Source: Dentipellis sp. KUC8613
Lineage: Eukaryota > Basidiomycota > Agaricomycetes > Russulales > Hericiaceae
Assembly: GCA_002286715.1 (NCBI GenBank)
Contig: NSJX01000006.1
Location: 868,001 to 932,000, forward strand
DNA length: 64,000 nucleotides
Reading direction: 5' to 3'
In this document: positions 22,472-34,543 of the stretch, piece by piece
Numbering within the stretch: the stretch's first letter is position 1
Layout: each line of letters starts with the position of its first letter
Translations under genes and position numbers: made by a program
The notes under the pieces: generated by a model
What the model was told of the DNA's origin: nothing
What the model saw: the letters and a program-made list of their open reading frames with translations, nothing else
The model's database searches: none

Positions 22472-24216
22472 ATGGCTCCCCCAGGCAACCGCAGACCCTC
22501 AGGCCGCCGGGGCTCTGACAGGCGCTACTCCGATGCGCCCTCCAGGCGGCCCTCCATCGACCCGTCGCGTCTCATTCCTATGGACAAGTGCGTCTCTACT
22601 TTGCCTTCACGCCTCGTGGTCTGCGCACCCCGCCGCCGCCGCCCGCCCTGCGCCCGCATCGGAACTGACGCGGAGCTGTCCGCAGGGCGACGCATCTCCA
22701 GGGCTCCGACGACTTCAACGTCGTATTCGTAGGCGCTGGAAACATCATGTTCGGTACGTCACTTTCTCCGGTCCGCGGCGCGCTCCCCGCTGACTTACAC
22801 CACCATAGGCTCCGACGAAGGCCCTTGGAACCACTCTTTCCGTCTCGAGCAGTGCGTTTGCCGTTTCTCATCTTCCCGCGGAGCCCGCATGTGAACATCT
22901 GACCATCTGTGCAGCAAGCTGGGCCCCCGCCTCAAGGTCGTTGCCCTCATCGACCCCGCCATCGACCGCGCGACGGCCGTCCTCCAGAAAAAATGCGAGA
23001 CCTTCGTGCGCTCCGCGTACGAGAACACGCGCGTCTTCCGCACCCTCGAGGACTTTGTCAAGAACATGTCGCCCAAGGACCGCCCCAAGGCTGTTATTGT
23101 CGGCTCGCCCCCCATGTTCCGCGGCACCACTCAGCCCGGACGCGACATTGAGCTCCAGATCATGCGCTTCTTCCCCGGCGTCGCCATGTTCATCGAGAAG
23201 CCCATCGCGACGGGCCCCCACAGCGAGATCGACGAGGCCTTCAAGGTGTCCAAGGCGATCGAGGACAGCGACACCATCTGCTCTGTGGGGTAGGTTCACC
23301 CTTGCCTGCGTCCGCAGCCTATTCACATCTTTCGCCCAGCTACATGTTGCGTTACCTCAAGGCCGTCCAGAAGATGAAGCAGATCATCGAGGAGAACAAC
23401 CTTACCGTCATGTCCACCATCGCCCGCTACGCGTGTGCCTACGAGGCTATCGCCAAGCCCGACTGGTGGGACAAGTCCAAGAGGTCAGTCGGTACATATA
23501 CGCTTCTCATCCCGGTTCTGATCGCGCGCATATACAGTGCTGGGCCCGTCGTCGAGCAGGGCACCCACTTCTGCGATCTCTCGCGGTACTTTGGCGGTGA
23601 AGTCGACATCACCTCCGTGACCGCCCACTCCCTCGAGTGGCACGAAAACGCTGGGCACCTCAGCAAGCAGACCATCGACGAGTCCAAGATCGCCCCCGAG
23701 AACCGCATCCCGCGTGTCACCTCTGCCACCTGGTTCGTGTCTTTCCACCGCTAGACCCGCCCAGGAAACCGACCCCTTCACCACAGGAAATACGAGAGCG
23801 GCGCCGTCGGCAGCTTCACCCACGTCGTCGCCCTCCAGGGCCACAACTACAGCTGCGAGCTCGAGGTCTACGCCGATGGCTACCAATTCAAGTGCGTGAT
23901 CTTCTGCATTCCTTCCTCCCTCGCTCCAAGTAAGCTGACATTCCCACCACGCAGGCTCGTGGACCCCTATGTGCAGCCGATCCTGTACATCCGCCGCCCC
24001 GGGTCCGACCTGGACGAGCAGCACCGCTTCCCCGACGACGACCCCTTCTTCTCGGAGGTGTCGAACCTCGTGGACGTCATCGAGGACATCGAGGAGCAGC
24101 CCGACGGCTCGACGATCCTCTCCTCGTTCGAGGACGCCGTCAAGACGTACGAGCTCACGTGGGCCATCCGGCTCGCGAGCGAGAAGTCGCGGAAGGCCGC
24201 GTCCAAGACCGCTTGA
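22472..24216 (+). CDS. Gfo/Idh/MocA-family NAD(P)-dependent oxidoreductase
   Basis: About eight exons. After a Ser/Arg-rich N-terminus (RRPSGRRGSDRRYSD) comes a Rossmann fold with VVFVGAGNIMF as the dinucleotide-binding loop and VVALIDPAIDRA as the second strand. The family's catalytic-lysine motif MFIEKPIATG follows, then the C-terminal alpha/beta domain with EQGTHFCDLSRYFGG, where His often acts in catalysis. It ends SRKAASKTA. Family members act on sugars, inositol, bile pigments or dihydrodiols; the substrate cannot be told. The start with ACCATGG context at 22472 was preferred over an in-frame ATG at 22448, which may lie within a 5' leader intron. Confidence 0.9.
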
Positions 24217-24514
24217 GCTCGTCTCGAGTGCGGTTCTGCTCTCTCGGCGGTGTGGGACGGAAATTGTAATTCGAAACTCGAAACTCGAACCTCCGGTGCG
24301 GAGACAGACTACATGCATAGAGGTTTGTCGTGAAATGACCGTGAGCAGTTCTGTGTTGTACAATACCAGTAGACTTTGTTGTTGTTGTAGAGATTGGAGT
24401 ACGCGGTACATGTGTAATTCGTGTCGATGAAATTCGTTCCGAAGTGTGTAGTATGACAATGTATGCAGCGTGTTCCTCATGTTCGTACGCATATGAACGC
24501 GATCGCGGTACCGG

Positions 24515-25590
24515 TCATGGGTCTGCTAGCAAGTCGACCGCAGCCTTCTTGGCGTGCGGCGCGCCCTCGCTCGTCTCACGACGCTCAGCAGCAGCAGCAG
24601 CAGTCTCAGAATCGACATCGACGTCAGCGTCGCGTTTGCGCTTGTGGGCATCTCCATGGCCCTGCGCCTTGGATGCCGCGCGCCTGCCGCGCGCACGCAG
24701 CGCGTCCCACTCCTCCTGCAGGTGCGCCTTGAGCGCGGGCATGTTCTTCAGCGCGCGCTCGCAGCGGAAGCACACGAGGTCTTCTTTCAGGCGCGGCTCG
24801 TACTCGCTCTTCTTCAGCTGCGATACCTGTGTGGATGCGCGGGCGGGCGGCGCACGAGTCAGCAGAAACCGCGTACCGTGGACCGCGCCAGCCAATTCGT
24901 GGAGGGACGCGTGGTGAGGTTGGGGGAAAGGGCTAGGTGGGGAGGGAGAATGGGGAAACGGACGCACGGTGTCGAAGTAGGACGGCGCGGCGTCGTACCA
25001 CGCGAGCACGTCGTCGAGCGGGAGGAAGAACCCGCGCGCGGGGTGGAACGAGTTGTAGTGCTTTTTGTGCTTCAGGCGCTCGCTGCAGAGGTCTGCGGAG
25101 ATGACGTGCAGGTGCAGGTGTCTGTGCCGGATAGCACCAGTCAGCTTGGACCTCGCAGGGGCCCAGCGTCCTGCCTTTGTGGGGATAAAGGGCACGGACG
25201 AGGGAGAGGCACGTACTCCATAGATGGGACAGCGTGGAAGCCCATCCACACACCCCACACGAACCCATACCGCTTGCGCATCTCCTCCTCAATGACCCCG
25301 CGCAGGCGCGCGCCCTCCGCGCGCAGATCGAGCAGCACCTCTCTGCCCCGCTCTCTGTTCTCGGTCTTGCGCAGCAGCGCGCGCAGGCTCGCGAGGTCGA
25401 ACACGCTCAGCCCGCGCGGCTGGTAGTGCGCGGGGCGCGGGAGGACGAGGAAGTGGAAGAGCGCCTTGGGGAAGGTGTCGAAGATGGTGAGCGTGGCGTC
25501 CGTGTGCGAGAAGTAGAGCGAGGGCGGGAGCGTGCTCGGGTTGCGCTTCTGGGCGTATTGGCGCAGGACGGTGAGTGCGCCGTTGGACAT
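24515..25590 (-). CDS. HNT3: Aprataxin-type DNA 5'-adenylate hydrolase (Hnt3)
   Basis: Repairs abortive DNA ligation by removing 5'-AMP. Three exons join to a HIT domain and a C-terminal zinc finger. The N-terminus SNGALTVLRQYA and the FDTFPKALFHFLVLPR strand are followed by the catalytic HIT motif HLHLHVIS, formed across the first intron. SFHPARGFFLPL comes next. The zinc finger reads CFRCERALKNMPALKAHLQEEW. The tail is basic and Ala/Glu-rich. It ends at 24515, close to the convergent oxidoreductase. Domain order and zinc finger distinguish it from other HIT hydrolases. Confidence 0.9.
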
Positions 25591-25975
25591 GCTGGTGGAT
25601 GTGGATGGTGGTCGGCGGGTGAACTACAGGACTTGCCTATTTGGGCGCGGGATCGTGACTTTGGAGGGCGAGAAGCTCGCGTTGTGGAAGTTACCACGCG
25701 CAGTGGCATCGAGGTCATTGCAAGGATGAAAGCATGGAAAGGGGAAAGGAGAACTGACAGCGTGAATGATATGTTTCGGCAGGTTGGGGTGATGCTACAT
25801 ACACGAGGTGATAACAGTGCGATGGAGTACAGACAGCACAAATAACACAAGATATTGGGATATACAACGAGACAGCACACGCCACGCAGTTCTAAGTGGT
25901 TCCGTTCGTGAATCATAGAGTCCTCTGAGTAATCGATCCATGGTCCGCATCCAAGTAAGAGGATCAGTTCCGGCT
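25591..25975. other. Spacer between GYP7 3' end and HNT3 5' end
   Basis: Both genes run on the minus strand, so this holds the HNT3 promoter on the left and the GYP7 3' region on the right. No further gene seen. Confidence 0.5.
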
Positions 25976-28900
25976 CTACTCGCGCCGGGCTGTGAGCAGA
26001 TCCCGCAGGTCCTGGCTCAGCTCCGGCACTGCAGGTTTCGGCGCGGCGACAACATCTTGGGAGAATGCGGGGCCGCGATGGCGCAGGCCATCATAGGACG
26101 AGCGCCCTTCTTCTGCACGCCGGCGGTCCATGTCGGCGACGAGCTGCGCGAAGGAGAGAAAGAGGACTTCGGCTTGGGCGAGCGTCGTGTCGAGCTCGAT
26201 GGTCATGCTGAGCTCGTTGCAGTACTGAATTGAAGGCGTCAGCGACTACGTTCGATATCAGGAACACTTTGATACTAACCTTCAGGATCTCGTCGAACTA
26301 GAGAAAGGCGATGGTGAGAAAAAGGTAAATGAGGAACCTATAGTACATACCTCTACGAGATAGCGAACGATGACGTCACGGTGAGATTCCAGGACTGCGA
26401 GAGCGACGAAAAGGACGAAGTCGTTGGTGTAGTAGTCCGTCCACAGGACTTCCCAGAGGCGAAGGACGTCGTCGAATGGGAACTCGCGCTTGAATGCGAT
26501 GAGGACCCAGCTGAAACATCATTAGGACAGGCACATGTAAACATATGGATGAAGCTCACCGGAAGCAGAAGAACAGATTGAGCCCATCTGTCTTCTCTGG
26601 AGAGACGTCAGGAAGGCTCTTGATATGCATTCATAAAGACATACCAAGGTGCCTATACAGCTCGGGATCCATGACCTGGATCAATTGCTGCAGCGTGGAC
26701 AATTGCTTCTTCATCCCACTCTGATCACGAAGGAAATTCTGTTTCTGCATGCCCGAATGTCAGTAAGTGTTCACCGGAAATCCCACTACAGCTTACCATG
26801 CGATTCATCACTTCCACAAAGCACCAGAATGTCAGGGCCTCGTCTGTCTTCATCGTGACGTAGATGGGGGCGCAAAGATCAGACATGCCCTGAACATAGC
26901 CTTCGAACCCTTCGGTGTCAGCAAATACCACAACGATGAACGCGCTATCGCATCCGCAGATCGAGACACCACACACCTAATTCCTTCTCATAGAAGTTGT
27001 ATGTCAGCAGGATACCAGCAAGGCGATCGATGTGCTCGTTGCTGGGCGACTGAGCGCCGATCTCGTTGGTGCTCGGAGAGATCGTCGAATATCGGCGGTG
27101 CTTCTGCTTCTCGGGGTCGCTGACTGAGGATGCTGGCTCTGTAGGGTTGGCAAAGAGCGGCTGTGACCTGTCTGTGCGACGGCAGTCGACGTCGATTCGG
27201 TGACGTTCCTGATGAGATGGTTAGCTTGGAACGTGAGGACATTGTCGATGCAGATGCATACCTCTACGACGTCTTGCCGGTCGAATACTTCAGTGTTGCC
27301 AAACCATTGACTCTTCAGATCATGATATTCTTGCCTGCAGAGGAAAGATATAAGCATGCCATGCTGAGCTTGTCAACAACTCTTACATCTTCGCTTCCCA
27401 CTGCCGCTGACGTTCCTCAGTAGTGACATCCCAAGCATAAGCTCCGAGGAGGAACGGCCAGATCTTCTTCCGCGTCGTATTCTTCTCGCTGATCCCCCGT
27501 CTGAAGATCTCCCGCCTCATGACCTCCTTACTAACCTTCGGACGGCCATCAGCCTCAAACCACGAATCGAACGTCTCGTCATCCAGCGGGTGCTTCGGGT
27601 CCCTCGACGACTTGGGCGTGGGCAGATTCGCCGTCGACTGCAACAGCTCAAAGATGCCCAGCTCCGACGTCTCCTCGCTCGTTGCGCCCGACGCGGGAAT
27701 CGCCTGCGCCTCCTGCCGCCGCGCGCGCTCGCCCTCCTCCGCGACGATCCGCGCCCAGCGCGCAAGATACACACGCGCGCTCTCGAACTCGCCCACACCG
27801 CCCTTCTCGACCCAGCTGCCCCACTCGAGGTCGCCGCTCGCGTTCACGAGGCTCCGCACGGGGTCGGGCAGGTGCGGCACGATCGGCTTGGCGAGCGGGT
27901 GCGAGAGGATGTTCTGCGCGGCGTGGCGCGTCGCGCGGGTGATGTTCGCGAAGGACTGCAGCAGCGCTGTGCGCGCCTGCGAGCCTGATGCGGGGGCGGA
28001 GGGCGAGGGCATGGAGCGGTGCAGGATGGAGGAATGTTGGGAGTATGGATTGGGCGCGGCGGAGCCTGATAGTGGGCGCGGGCGCCGGTGGGAGGGCACG
28101 GGCGAATGCGAGTTGGCGTATGAGGAGCGCGCGAGGATGTCGTCTACGGCGTCGTCGGAGAACAGGTGGGTGGTATGCGTCTCGATGTCTGCCTTTGAAG
28201 GGTCGACGAGGAAGAGGGTTGGCTGTAATGTCGAATGGAGAAGGTGTGCATAAGAGCGAAGGCGCGTGAGGAGATCCTCCCCGCCCCAAGAGGTAATTGG
28301 TCGACCAGTGGCCGCCTGTCCTGCATAAGAGGGAGGTGGGGGGTATGAAGTAGTCGGAGACGGGTCGGCTGGGGGAGATCTGGGAGGCAGTGTGAAGGAG
28401 CGTGATTCGTCGTCGTGGAAATGCAAGCTGGGGAGCGTCGCACCGCTGATCAGGTTGATGTCGATGGATCCATCTGAGGGTCTATACGTTAGGCGGTCTG
28501 GAATACGGTGAGGATATATGACAAGACGCACACCATGAGGACAACGACGGAGCGTGTACTATAAGCGAGTATATGGACGTTAGTGGCACGGAGAACGCAT
28601 AGGACTCCGGTCGCGATGTGGGCATGTCGATGAGGACACCATCTAGGATGTATGGGTAGACTGAAACATAGTAGCACCAAATAAGATCTGACCTTCTTCC
28701 TCGTCCTCCAGCGCAGAGCGCTCTTCCGTCCGAACGAACTTGTCCCACTCGTCCTGACCCTTCTCATTGAGCAACGTCTCTGGTATCCAGGCGAGCAAGT
28801 ACGTCGAGGCAAAGGCTTCCTGAGGTAGACAACGTCACTGTGAGCCGCTGTGTGGAGTGGCATTGTACGGCAATGTCGACGTACTCGCTTGACAATAGTC

Positions 28901-29055
28901 ACAAAGCCGGGGATGTTGTCTCTGGCATACGCAGTAGGATTGACATAGACCTTGGACTTTGCATAGATCAGCCTATATTTCGCATCGTCCTGGGCCTGCG
29001 AAGGGACCGTGGAAGCCGATGCCCCGTGCTCTGATTCGCGCTTGATCTCGACCAT
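25976..29055 (-). CDS. GYP7: TBC-domain Rab GTPase-activating protein, Gyp7 / TBC1D15 type
   Basis: Rab-GAP expected to act on Ypt7-like Rabs at the vacuole or late endosome. The start at 29055 (MVEIKRESEHG) opens the N-terminal DUF3548-like region (RLIYAKSKVYVNPTAYARDNIPGF, AFASTYLLAWIPE). A long Ser/Pro-rich middle encodes most of 27383-28531. The TBC domain starts with RKKIWPFLLGAYAW. The arginine-finger IDVDCRRTDR and the glutamine-finger YEKELGYVQGMSDL are both intact, so catalytic activity is expected. FCFRWVLIAFKREFPFDDVLRLWE marks the C-terminal half. It ends at 25976. About ten exons; small exon joints in 26230-27360 were inferred from frame. Confidence 0.92.
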
Positions 29056-29465
29056 GGAATCGGACTGAGGGATGCGCGGGCTTTCTCAGCAAGGTGGAAG
29101 GATCTCAGAAGATGAACGCACGGAAACCGTGGAGAGCGAGTCTTCGTGTGATGAGCGACGTCCTCCTCCCATAATAAAGGGCGTGCCAATTTATGTACGG
29201 TGGAATACGGTGGACGGGGCGTGTACCTTACTGCGGGCTGCGCTAGACTCTACAAACAAGCCCTTTTCGTGCCTCATCTTAGCGCCGCCACGTGCCCCGC
29301 CCTCGGCAAACGGCATGTCGCGCGCTCAGCACAATGGCAGCACAGATAATTCAGACCTTGCCGGGAGCCTCACGCACTCGTACAGTTTGCTAGCAGCTGG
29401 ATTGCAAGGAAAACAGAGCGAAATAGGAACAAGATACAACACTCCAGCCCATCGGGACAAGCCCT
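29056..29465. other. Spacer between GYP7 5' end and RPS21 3' end
   Basis: Should contain the GYP7 promoter and the RPS21 3' untranslated region; no other coding signal seen. Confidence 0.45.
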
Positions 29466-29906
29466 CTACTTTTGGTATGACCAGACATTCCGGAGGACTG
29501 TTCAAAAACGGCATATCAGCGTGCGCACACAGCTGCGACAGGTGCAAATACTCACGACCAGCCTTGGTCGCCAACCGGTTGATCGAATCGTCGCTCTCAC
29601 CCTGCGAGCGGACGGGGCCGGACAGAGCGAAGGAGGTGGAGGTGCTCAGGGCACGGCCGTTGGCGTCGACATCAGCGACGCTGATCTGGACGGACGCGTG
29701 GTCCTTGGAGGTAATGAGGCGGTCTGTTGAATGCTCTGCATCAGCACACCGGACGCGTTAGCTCGAGACAGGATGAGACGCACTGGTCGCCGAGCACTTG
29801 CGCGGGACGTAAAGGTCAACAAGGACACCCTGGAAATCACAGCAACTGCATCAGTTTCACGGATACGCCGACTAGGACGATATGCACATACCTGATCGTT
29901 CTCCAT
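29466..29906 (-). CDS. RPS21: Small ribosomal subunit protein eS21
   Basis: Four exons (29892-29906, 29784-29829, 29556-29723, 29466-29497) give 86 residues, the usual length. The protein begins [24 protein letters not shown] and continues [18 protein letters not shown]. It ends [19 protein letters not shown]. The first coding exon is only 15 nt, a common arrangement in fungal ribosomal protein genes. The last 32-nt exon is found only by splicing from GTGAGT at 29555 to AACAG at 29498. Confidence 0.95.
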
Positions 29907-30099
29907 TGTGAGTCTGCGGGTTTTGGGCCGTCTGTAGGGTCTTGTGCTAATGAAGTGGGCGTGGGATAAAAGTAAGTTTGCAACTGTATAGACATTGCTC
30001 ACCTCAGCCATACATTCCCACGCTTTCTTCGAGTGTGGCGCCGTGCCAAAATGTCCCAACGTCATTGTACGGATTGCTATCTTGATTCCCTCCTCATAT

Positions 30100-30186
30100 C
30101 CCCCGATAGCTCAGTTGGAAGAGCGTGGGACTGTAATTGGAAAACATGGCATCCCGAGGTCATTGGTTCGATCCCGATTTGGGGGA
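30100..30186 (+). tRNA. tRNA-Tyr (anticodon GUA) with 14-nt intron
   Basis: The acceptor strands CCCCCGA and TTGGGGG pair over seven base pairs. A D-arm (GATAGCTCAGTTGG), the anticodon GTA at 30133-30135 and a T-arm (GGTTCGATCCC) are present. The intron at 30137-30150 follows position 37, as is universal for eukaryotic tRNA-Tyr. Removing it restores the anticodon stem TGGGA/TCCCG. T-runs for Pol III termination follow within about 10 bases. It stands between RPS21 and the PAP2 gene. Confidence 0.95.
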
Positions 30187-30445
30187 CATCTTTTGTTTTT
30201 ACAAAGAACGGTTCACCATGTCCATCGTACTTCGTGTGTGTTACTAAGTATTTGCTTGTATATACGTACTGAAAGCAGTCGGCTGGGATTTAAGGCATGG
30301 TCTGTTGTATCCGTCCGTTTCTTCGCAAACGGAGGGAGTACAAACTAGTAGTATACTCTTGAATGTCTTGGCTTATAAGATTGCACGGATAAGAGATGTA
30401 GCAGCACAGAGTGCGATGTATTTGCATACGTGATAGGGGTTTCCA

Positions 30446-31999
30446 CTACCTGTGAAGGGTATCTTCATCGACGACTCCCGCGTCGCCTCCATCGTTCCAC
30501 ACATCCGTAAGGGGACCTGGGCCACCCTTCCTCACCGTGCCATTCAGCTCAACATCCTCCCCATCCTGGTCCATGTGATCTCTGTATACCCCCCCTTCGC
30601 CCCGGCGGCTTTCGCCGAGGTTGACTCCACTGTAGACACCGCCTGCAGAAGGCGGCCGGTGGGCGTGCACCGGAAGCACGTCATCCGTGCTGCGTGAGCG
30701 CGGCGCGTACGGGCGGTGGGAGAATTCAGATTGGAGAGGTGGGTAGTATTGCCGGTAGGCGAAGTAAGCAGTGACGAGGCCGAGGATAGATCCTACGAGC
30801 ACGTCGTGCCAATGGTCTGCAGAATGTGGTCTCAGTATCAGATGCTAGAATCGAGGCAACAGTAGCTTACGGCGGTAGTCCATGGTACGCGATATCGCTA
30901 CCAGTGCGGCGCCTGAGAGAGGCGTCAGAGCGATCCATGCTTTGGGCTACAGAATAGAATGCTCGATAAGCAAGGCGGATAGTCTCATTGTGTAATAGAT
31001 CACGTACCGCGTGTCCTCGCTTGTCAAATAGGTGCATTTTACCTGCGAGATAGAAGGACAAGAAACCCAGGCCAGCAAACGACACTTCTGCAGGGTTAGT
31101 GTCGAGCTTTGAACATACTTCCGTGCGGACCTACAGCTAGAATGCCCGCTCGGGAAGCTTCTGAAGCCATCTCTAAGCTTGCTTATGTCGCTCTGGTTGC
31201 AGATGGCTACTGAGGAAAGTCCAAACGGTGGATCTACTGTCCCCGGTGCTGGGTTGCACCGAGAAATAACGTCTGCGCGGCATGATTAGCATTTTCGTCA
31301 TGAGCCCCTGGCTTTCGATGAATATACCTGGTCGTGGGCGACCTACAGTGATCTTCGTGAATTGCGTGATGGCTCCTGTTATAGACAGGCCCAGGATAAC
31401 TGAGGTGACACTGAATCAGTCCGTATTGTTAAGGGTCTCAGGCTTATTCTTACCTCCGAGGGCGCTGCTATGCGCGTCCCACCATGATCGGATAGTCACT
31501 AGGTCTATGACCCATTGCAGAACGAGGGGTGCGACAATTGCGATGCAGTATAGAGCAGGATCCTGAGCAGCGGGTGGGTGAGCAATCGACAAGTTCGCCG
31601 ACTGTCGGCAAGGTAACAGTACCTACAGGTACGCGTTCGTGTTCGGCGAAGCTTCACAAGAGTTTACTGCTGAGAAACAAACAGACCAATATGCCGAAGA
31701 GCTCACGGGTGTCGTAATCTTGAGAGTGGTATGAGTAGACGCGCAACGGGGCAGACGCGGAACGCACGATGTGTCAGAAACCGAGAACTCTCGCTTGAAC
31801 CCATTGACCTTATCCAAGGCGAAGAATGCAGCCCTGTGGCCCGTAAGCATGGCCGTCGTAGAGACGGCATATGGACACTCACGCGAGTACTAGAGTGACA
31901 ATCCTGAGCTATGGCATTAGCAGATAACGAGGATACATGCATAGGCTCGCCGTACCAGTCGGGTGCATATGAAATCACAAGCAGTCTCAAGCTCGGCAT
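30446..31999 (-). CDS. PAP2-family lipid phosphate phosphatase, Dpp1-like
   Basis: Membrane phosphatase expected to dephosphorylate diacylglycerol pyrophosphate, phosphatidate or related lipids. About ten short exons are needed. Start MPSLRLLVISYAPDW, then a 21-nt microexon (31883-31903) giving IVTLVLA, then FFALDKVNGFKREFSVSDTS-LRHPFAEHERVP. The three catalytic PAP2 motifs are all present: KITVGRPRP, SFPSGHSS, and SRTMDYRxHWHDVLVGS. The C-terminal 70 residues are polar and probably cytosolic. The start was fixed by comparing the family's SYAPDW motif. It is divergent from PPP4R2, 387 bp away. Confidence 0.88.
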
Positions 32000-32386
32000 G
32001 GGAGAATGGCTGCGGCGGTAGCGAGCGTCGTCGGATCCAAAGCGCAAAAACTGCGGTATTGGCATGGCTGGCAGCAAGGGTTCGTCAGAGGAAACGGAAA
32101 GCAAGGAGGACGAGCTGTGTGGAGATGGACTATTTGAAGGCAGCATCCGAGGCCTCCGATCGCTCTCAGGCTCAGACCGCCAAGCGGCACGTCGCTGCGC
32201 GTCTAACGTAAACGCGACCCCATTCGACGCGCCTCTGCTCCATCTCTCTTCCTCCCTCCGCGCTCGCAGGCCCAGCACTGCTTTGCCTCGGCAAACACAG
32301 GAATTGGACGACCGCTCTGCACCTTGGCTTGGGCTTGGGGCGGGCAGAACTACCGCTGACAGCGTACACTTGATAAGCAGCAGACG
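32000..32386. other. Divergent promoter region, PAP2 gene / PPP4R2
   Basis: Two start codons face away from each other across this spacer. Open frames here are shadows without family matches. Confidence 0.5.
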
Positions 32387-33595
32387 ATGGGTGAAGCAAA
32401 CCACGATGCGCACGGCCTCGCGCCAGGCTTCCAATGGACAGAAGGTATGTCTTGTGAAGACAACTGCGGACCGGACCAACGAGACTTCTTCGAGTCGGCA
32501 GATTACAACGCGGTTCTAGAGAAGATCGCATCGACTGACACTGTCGAGTACGTGTGAATGTACCAGACAGTATGGGCACGCTTCCTAATTGTGCGGCGCG
32601 CAGAACGGAATGGCCCTTGTTGCGAAACATTATCAAGTACAAGCTCGATCAAGTGCGTATCTGGTGAGCGCGTGTGTCGAAACGTGCTCACTTCATTCCG
32701 TAGAATATCAGCTCTTTCCTGGCAGATGCGGAGAAGCTGAGAGAAGCTGCGACTCCAGTGCCTCCATTTTCACCTCGTCCGTCAACGAACGGCGGGCTCA
32801 AGATACCACCCTTTATCGCTCGTGAACGCGACGAGTCGAATCCGAACGAGGCGCCGAAGAAGCTGTTGGGAACAGAGGAGACGAAAAAGTTCCGAGATAC
32901 ACTGTTTTCGCAGCTAGATGACCTCGATGGGTGCGTCGTATTCCCTGGCCACTTACAGCCGCACTCATGCGCGATCCAGCACCCCTTTCACGGTTCAACG
33001 GCTGTGCGAACTATGCGCTCGACCACGGGAGCATTACTCTGCCATCGGGAAATACCTGCGTGCATTGGAACGAACGGTCTATGTAACATCGACATGGGAT
33101 TCGTTCCCCCCGTTGCCACCGCAAGCTCAGGCCGCTGCCATTTCATCGACCTCCCTAGGCGTCTCGTCGACGTCTGTCCCCGCCACACCGCTGTTTTCGC
33201 CCATCCCCTTCCTTCACGGTGACGCACGACGATCGAAATCACGCAGCCCTCCGCCATCTCCACTCGCGCTGAACGGGATTGACCCGGGAGGAGGTGTCCC
33301 CCTGGATTCCGCAGCGCTGGACTTGGAGCAGAAGCCGCTTGGCATGGTGGACGAGATGGATGACCCGGGTCCAGGGCATCTGAGCGACAGACCAACGGCA
33401 CTCACATCTGTCACGAGCGTAGGAGAGGGCTCGGGTGCGATCACCCTGGAGGAGAGGTTCGTGAAGGCCAGCGAGGCAGAGAAGAGCGAAGCAGAAGAGG
33501 CGAGCGAAGGGCCGGACGCAAAGAAGGCAAAAACGGGTGAGAACGAGGATATGGTTCTGGACGACCAGGACGGGGATAAGGAGAACAAGAGCTGA
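32387..33595 (+). CDS. PPP4R2: Protein phosphatase 4 regulatory subunit 2 (Psy4-like)
   Basis: Regulatory subunit of the PP4 complex that dephosphorylates gamma-H2AX and other DNA-damage substrates. The exons join as MGEANHDAHGLAPGFQWTE-DYNAVLEKIASTDTVE-TEWPLLRNIIKYKLDQ-NISSFLADAEKL. The family motif TPFTVQRLCELCARPREHY follows, formed across an intron at about 32930-32978, then YLRALERTVYVTSTW. The C-terminal half is acidic and disordered, ending DDQDGDKENKS with nuclear-type basic patches (DAKKAKTG). Length and layout fit fungal PPP4R2. Confidence 0.9.
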
Positions 33596-33668
33596 TGTAC
33601 ATTTCTTGCGGTGGATAGGATTGCGTGTAGCGTGGTATCATATTGTACTTTTGGGAGGACACCTCACC

Positions 33669-34396
33669 TCAGTTCTCGAATTTTTGCTTGACTTGCTGAA
33701 GCAGCGCATTCATCCTCAGCCGCATGTCGGGCTGGCCGCCGCCTCTGCCTCTACCCCTGCCTCGACCGCCGCCTCGCTCTGCGCCTCTGCCTCGGCCCCT
33801 GCCACGCTCAGCGCCTCTGCTACTGCCGCCTCTTCCCCTCGCACTCGACCCACCACGGCCTCTAGAGCGGTGCAGCGGGTCGGACTTGTAGTGGTGCAAG
33901 GTCGACCGCGAGTACGCGAGGTTCTGCAGCTCCCGCAGCGAGAGGCTGTCTTCTTCCTTGGGTGGTGGTTGGTCCCGGGGATGTGTCCGAGGCGGTGATA
34001 ATGAACGGATCGAGAGGCCTTCGGAGTCCCTCTCGACGCTGTCCTCGGAAGCATCGCTTTCCATAGCAGCATCGCCCTCTTCCGAAGCCTCGCTGCTGCC
34101 AGAAGCATTGCTCTCCACAGGGTCGTCTTCCATGGTTGCTGACTGATCCTCTTCGGGGGCTTTGTGGGTAGAGGACGAGGCGGCATCGCGGCGAGTGACT
34201 ATGCCTTCCTTGCGTTTTTGGGCCTTCCATTTGCTCTTAATTTTCTGCTTTTCGACCCATTCTCTCTTGAACCTTTTGGCTGCGGTGAATCAGCAAAGCA
34301 AAGGCTTGGTAAAAAGATGCACGTACCGGCATGCTCAGGAAGGTGATTGAAAGTGGGAGGCTTTCGCTTAGTGCGAGAGGTAGTAGTGGGTGCCAT
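33669..34396 (-). CDS. RGG-rich protein, probably nucleolar, unknown function
   Basis: Two exons with an intron near 34278-34325. It starts MAPTTTSRTKRKPPTFNHLP, then a basic helical segment KRFKREWVEKQKIKSKWKAQKRK. The middle is acidic and Ser-rich and the C-terminus has many RGG/RGR repeats (about residues 150-210), ending LLQQVKQKFEN. RGG tails and basic helices are typical of ribosome-assembly or RNA-binding proteins. A relation to small rRNA-processing factors such as Fyv7 is possible but not shown. Its ATG is 147 bp from that of eIF1 on the opposite strand. Confidence 0.72.
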
Positions 34397-34543
34397 TGGG
34401 AAGCTGACGTAAAGAGGAGGAGCGGGATAAATGGAGGATGCAAGACGCGGCGCTCTCTCCCACAGTCCACCATCTTGTCGCTCACTCAGCCCATAACCAC
34501 CACTCAGTCTCCCTTTTCTCTTTCTCCGGCCTCCCTTCATCGC

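Noticed and set aside
24597..24606. CAG repeat in HNT3 as an expanded repeat
   Set aside because: Only a few units (short poly-Ala on the coding strand); not unusual.
33537..33998. Long plus-strand frame rich in Ala/Ser over the RGG gene
   Set aside because: It is the antisense of the RGG-coding exon; the minus-strand frame has the start, intron and protein character.
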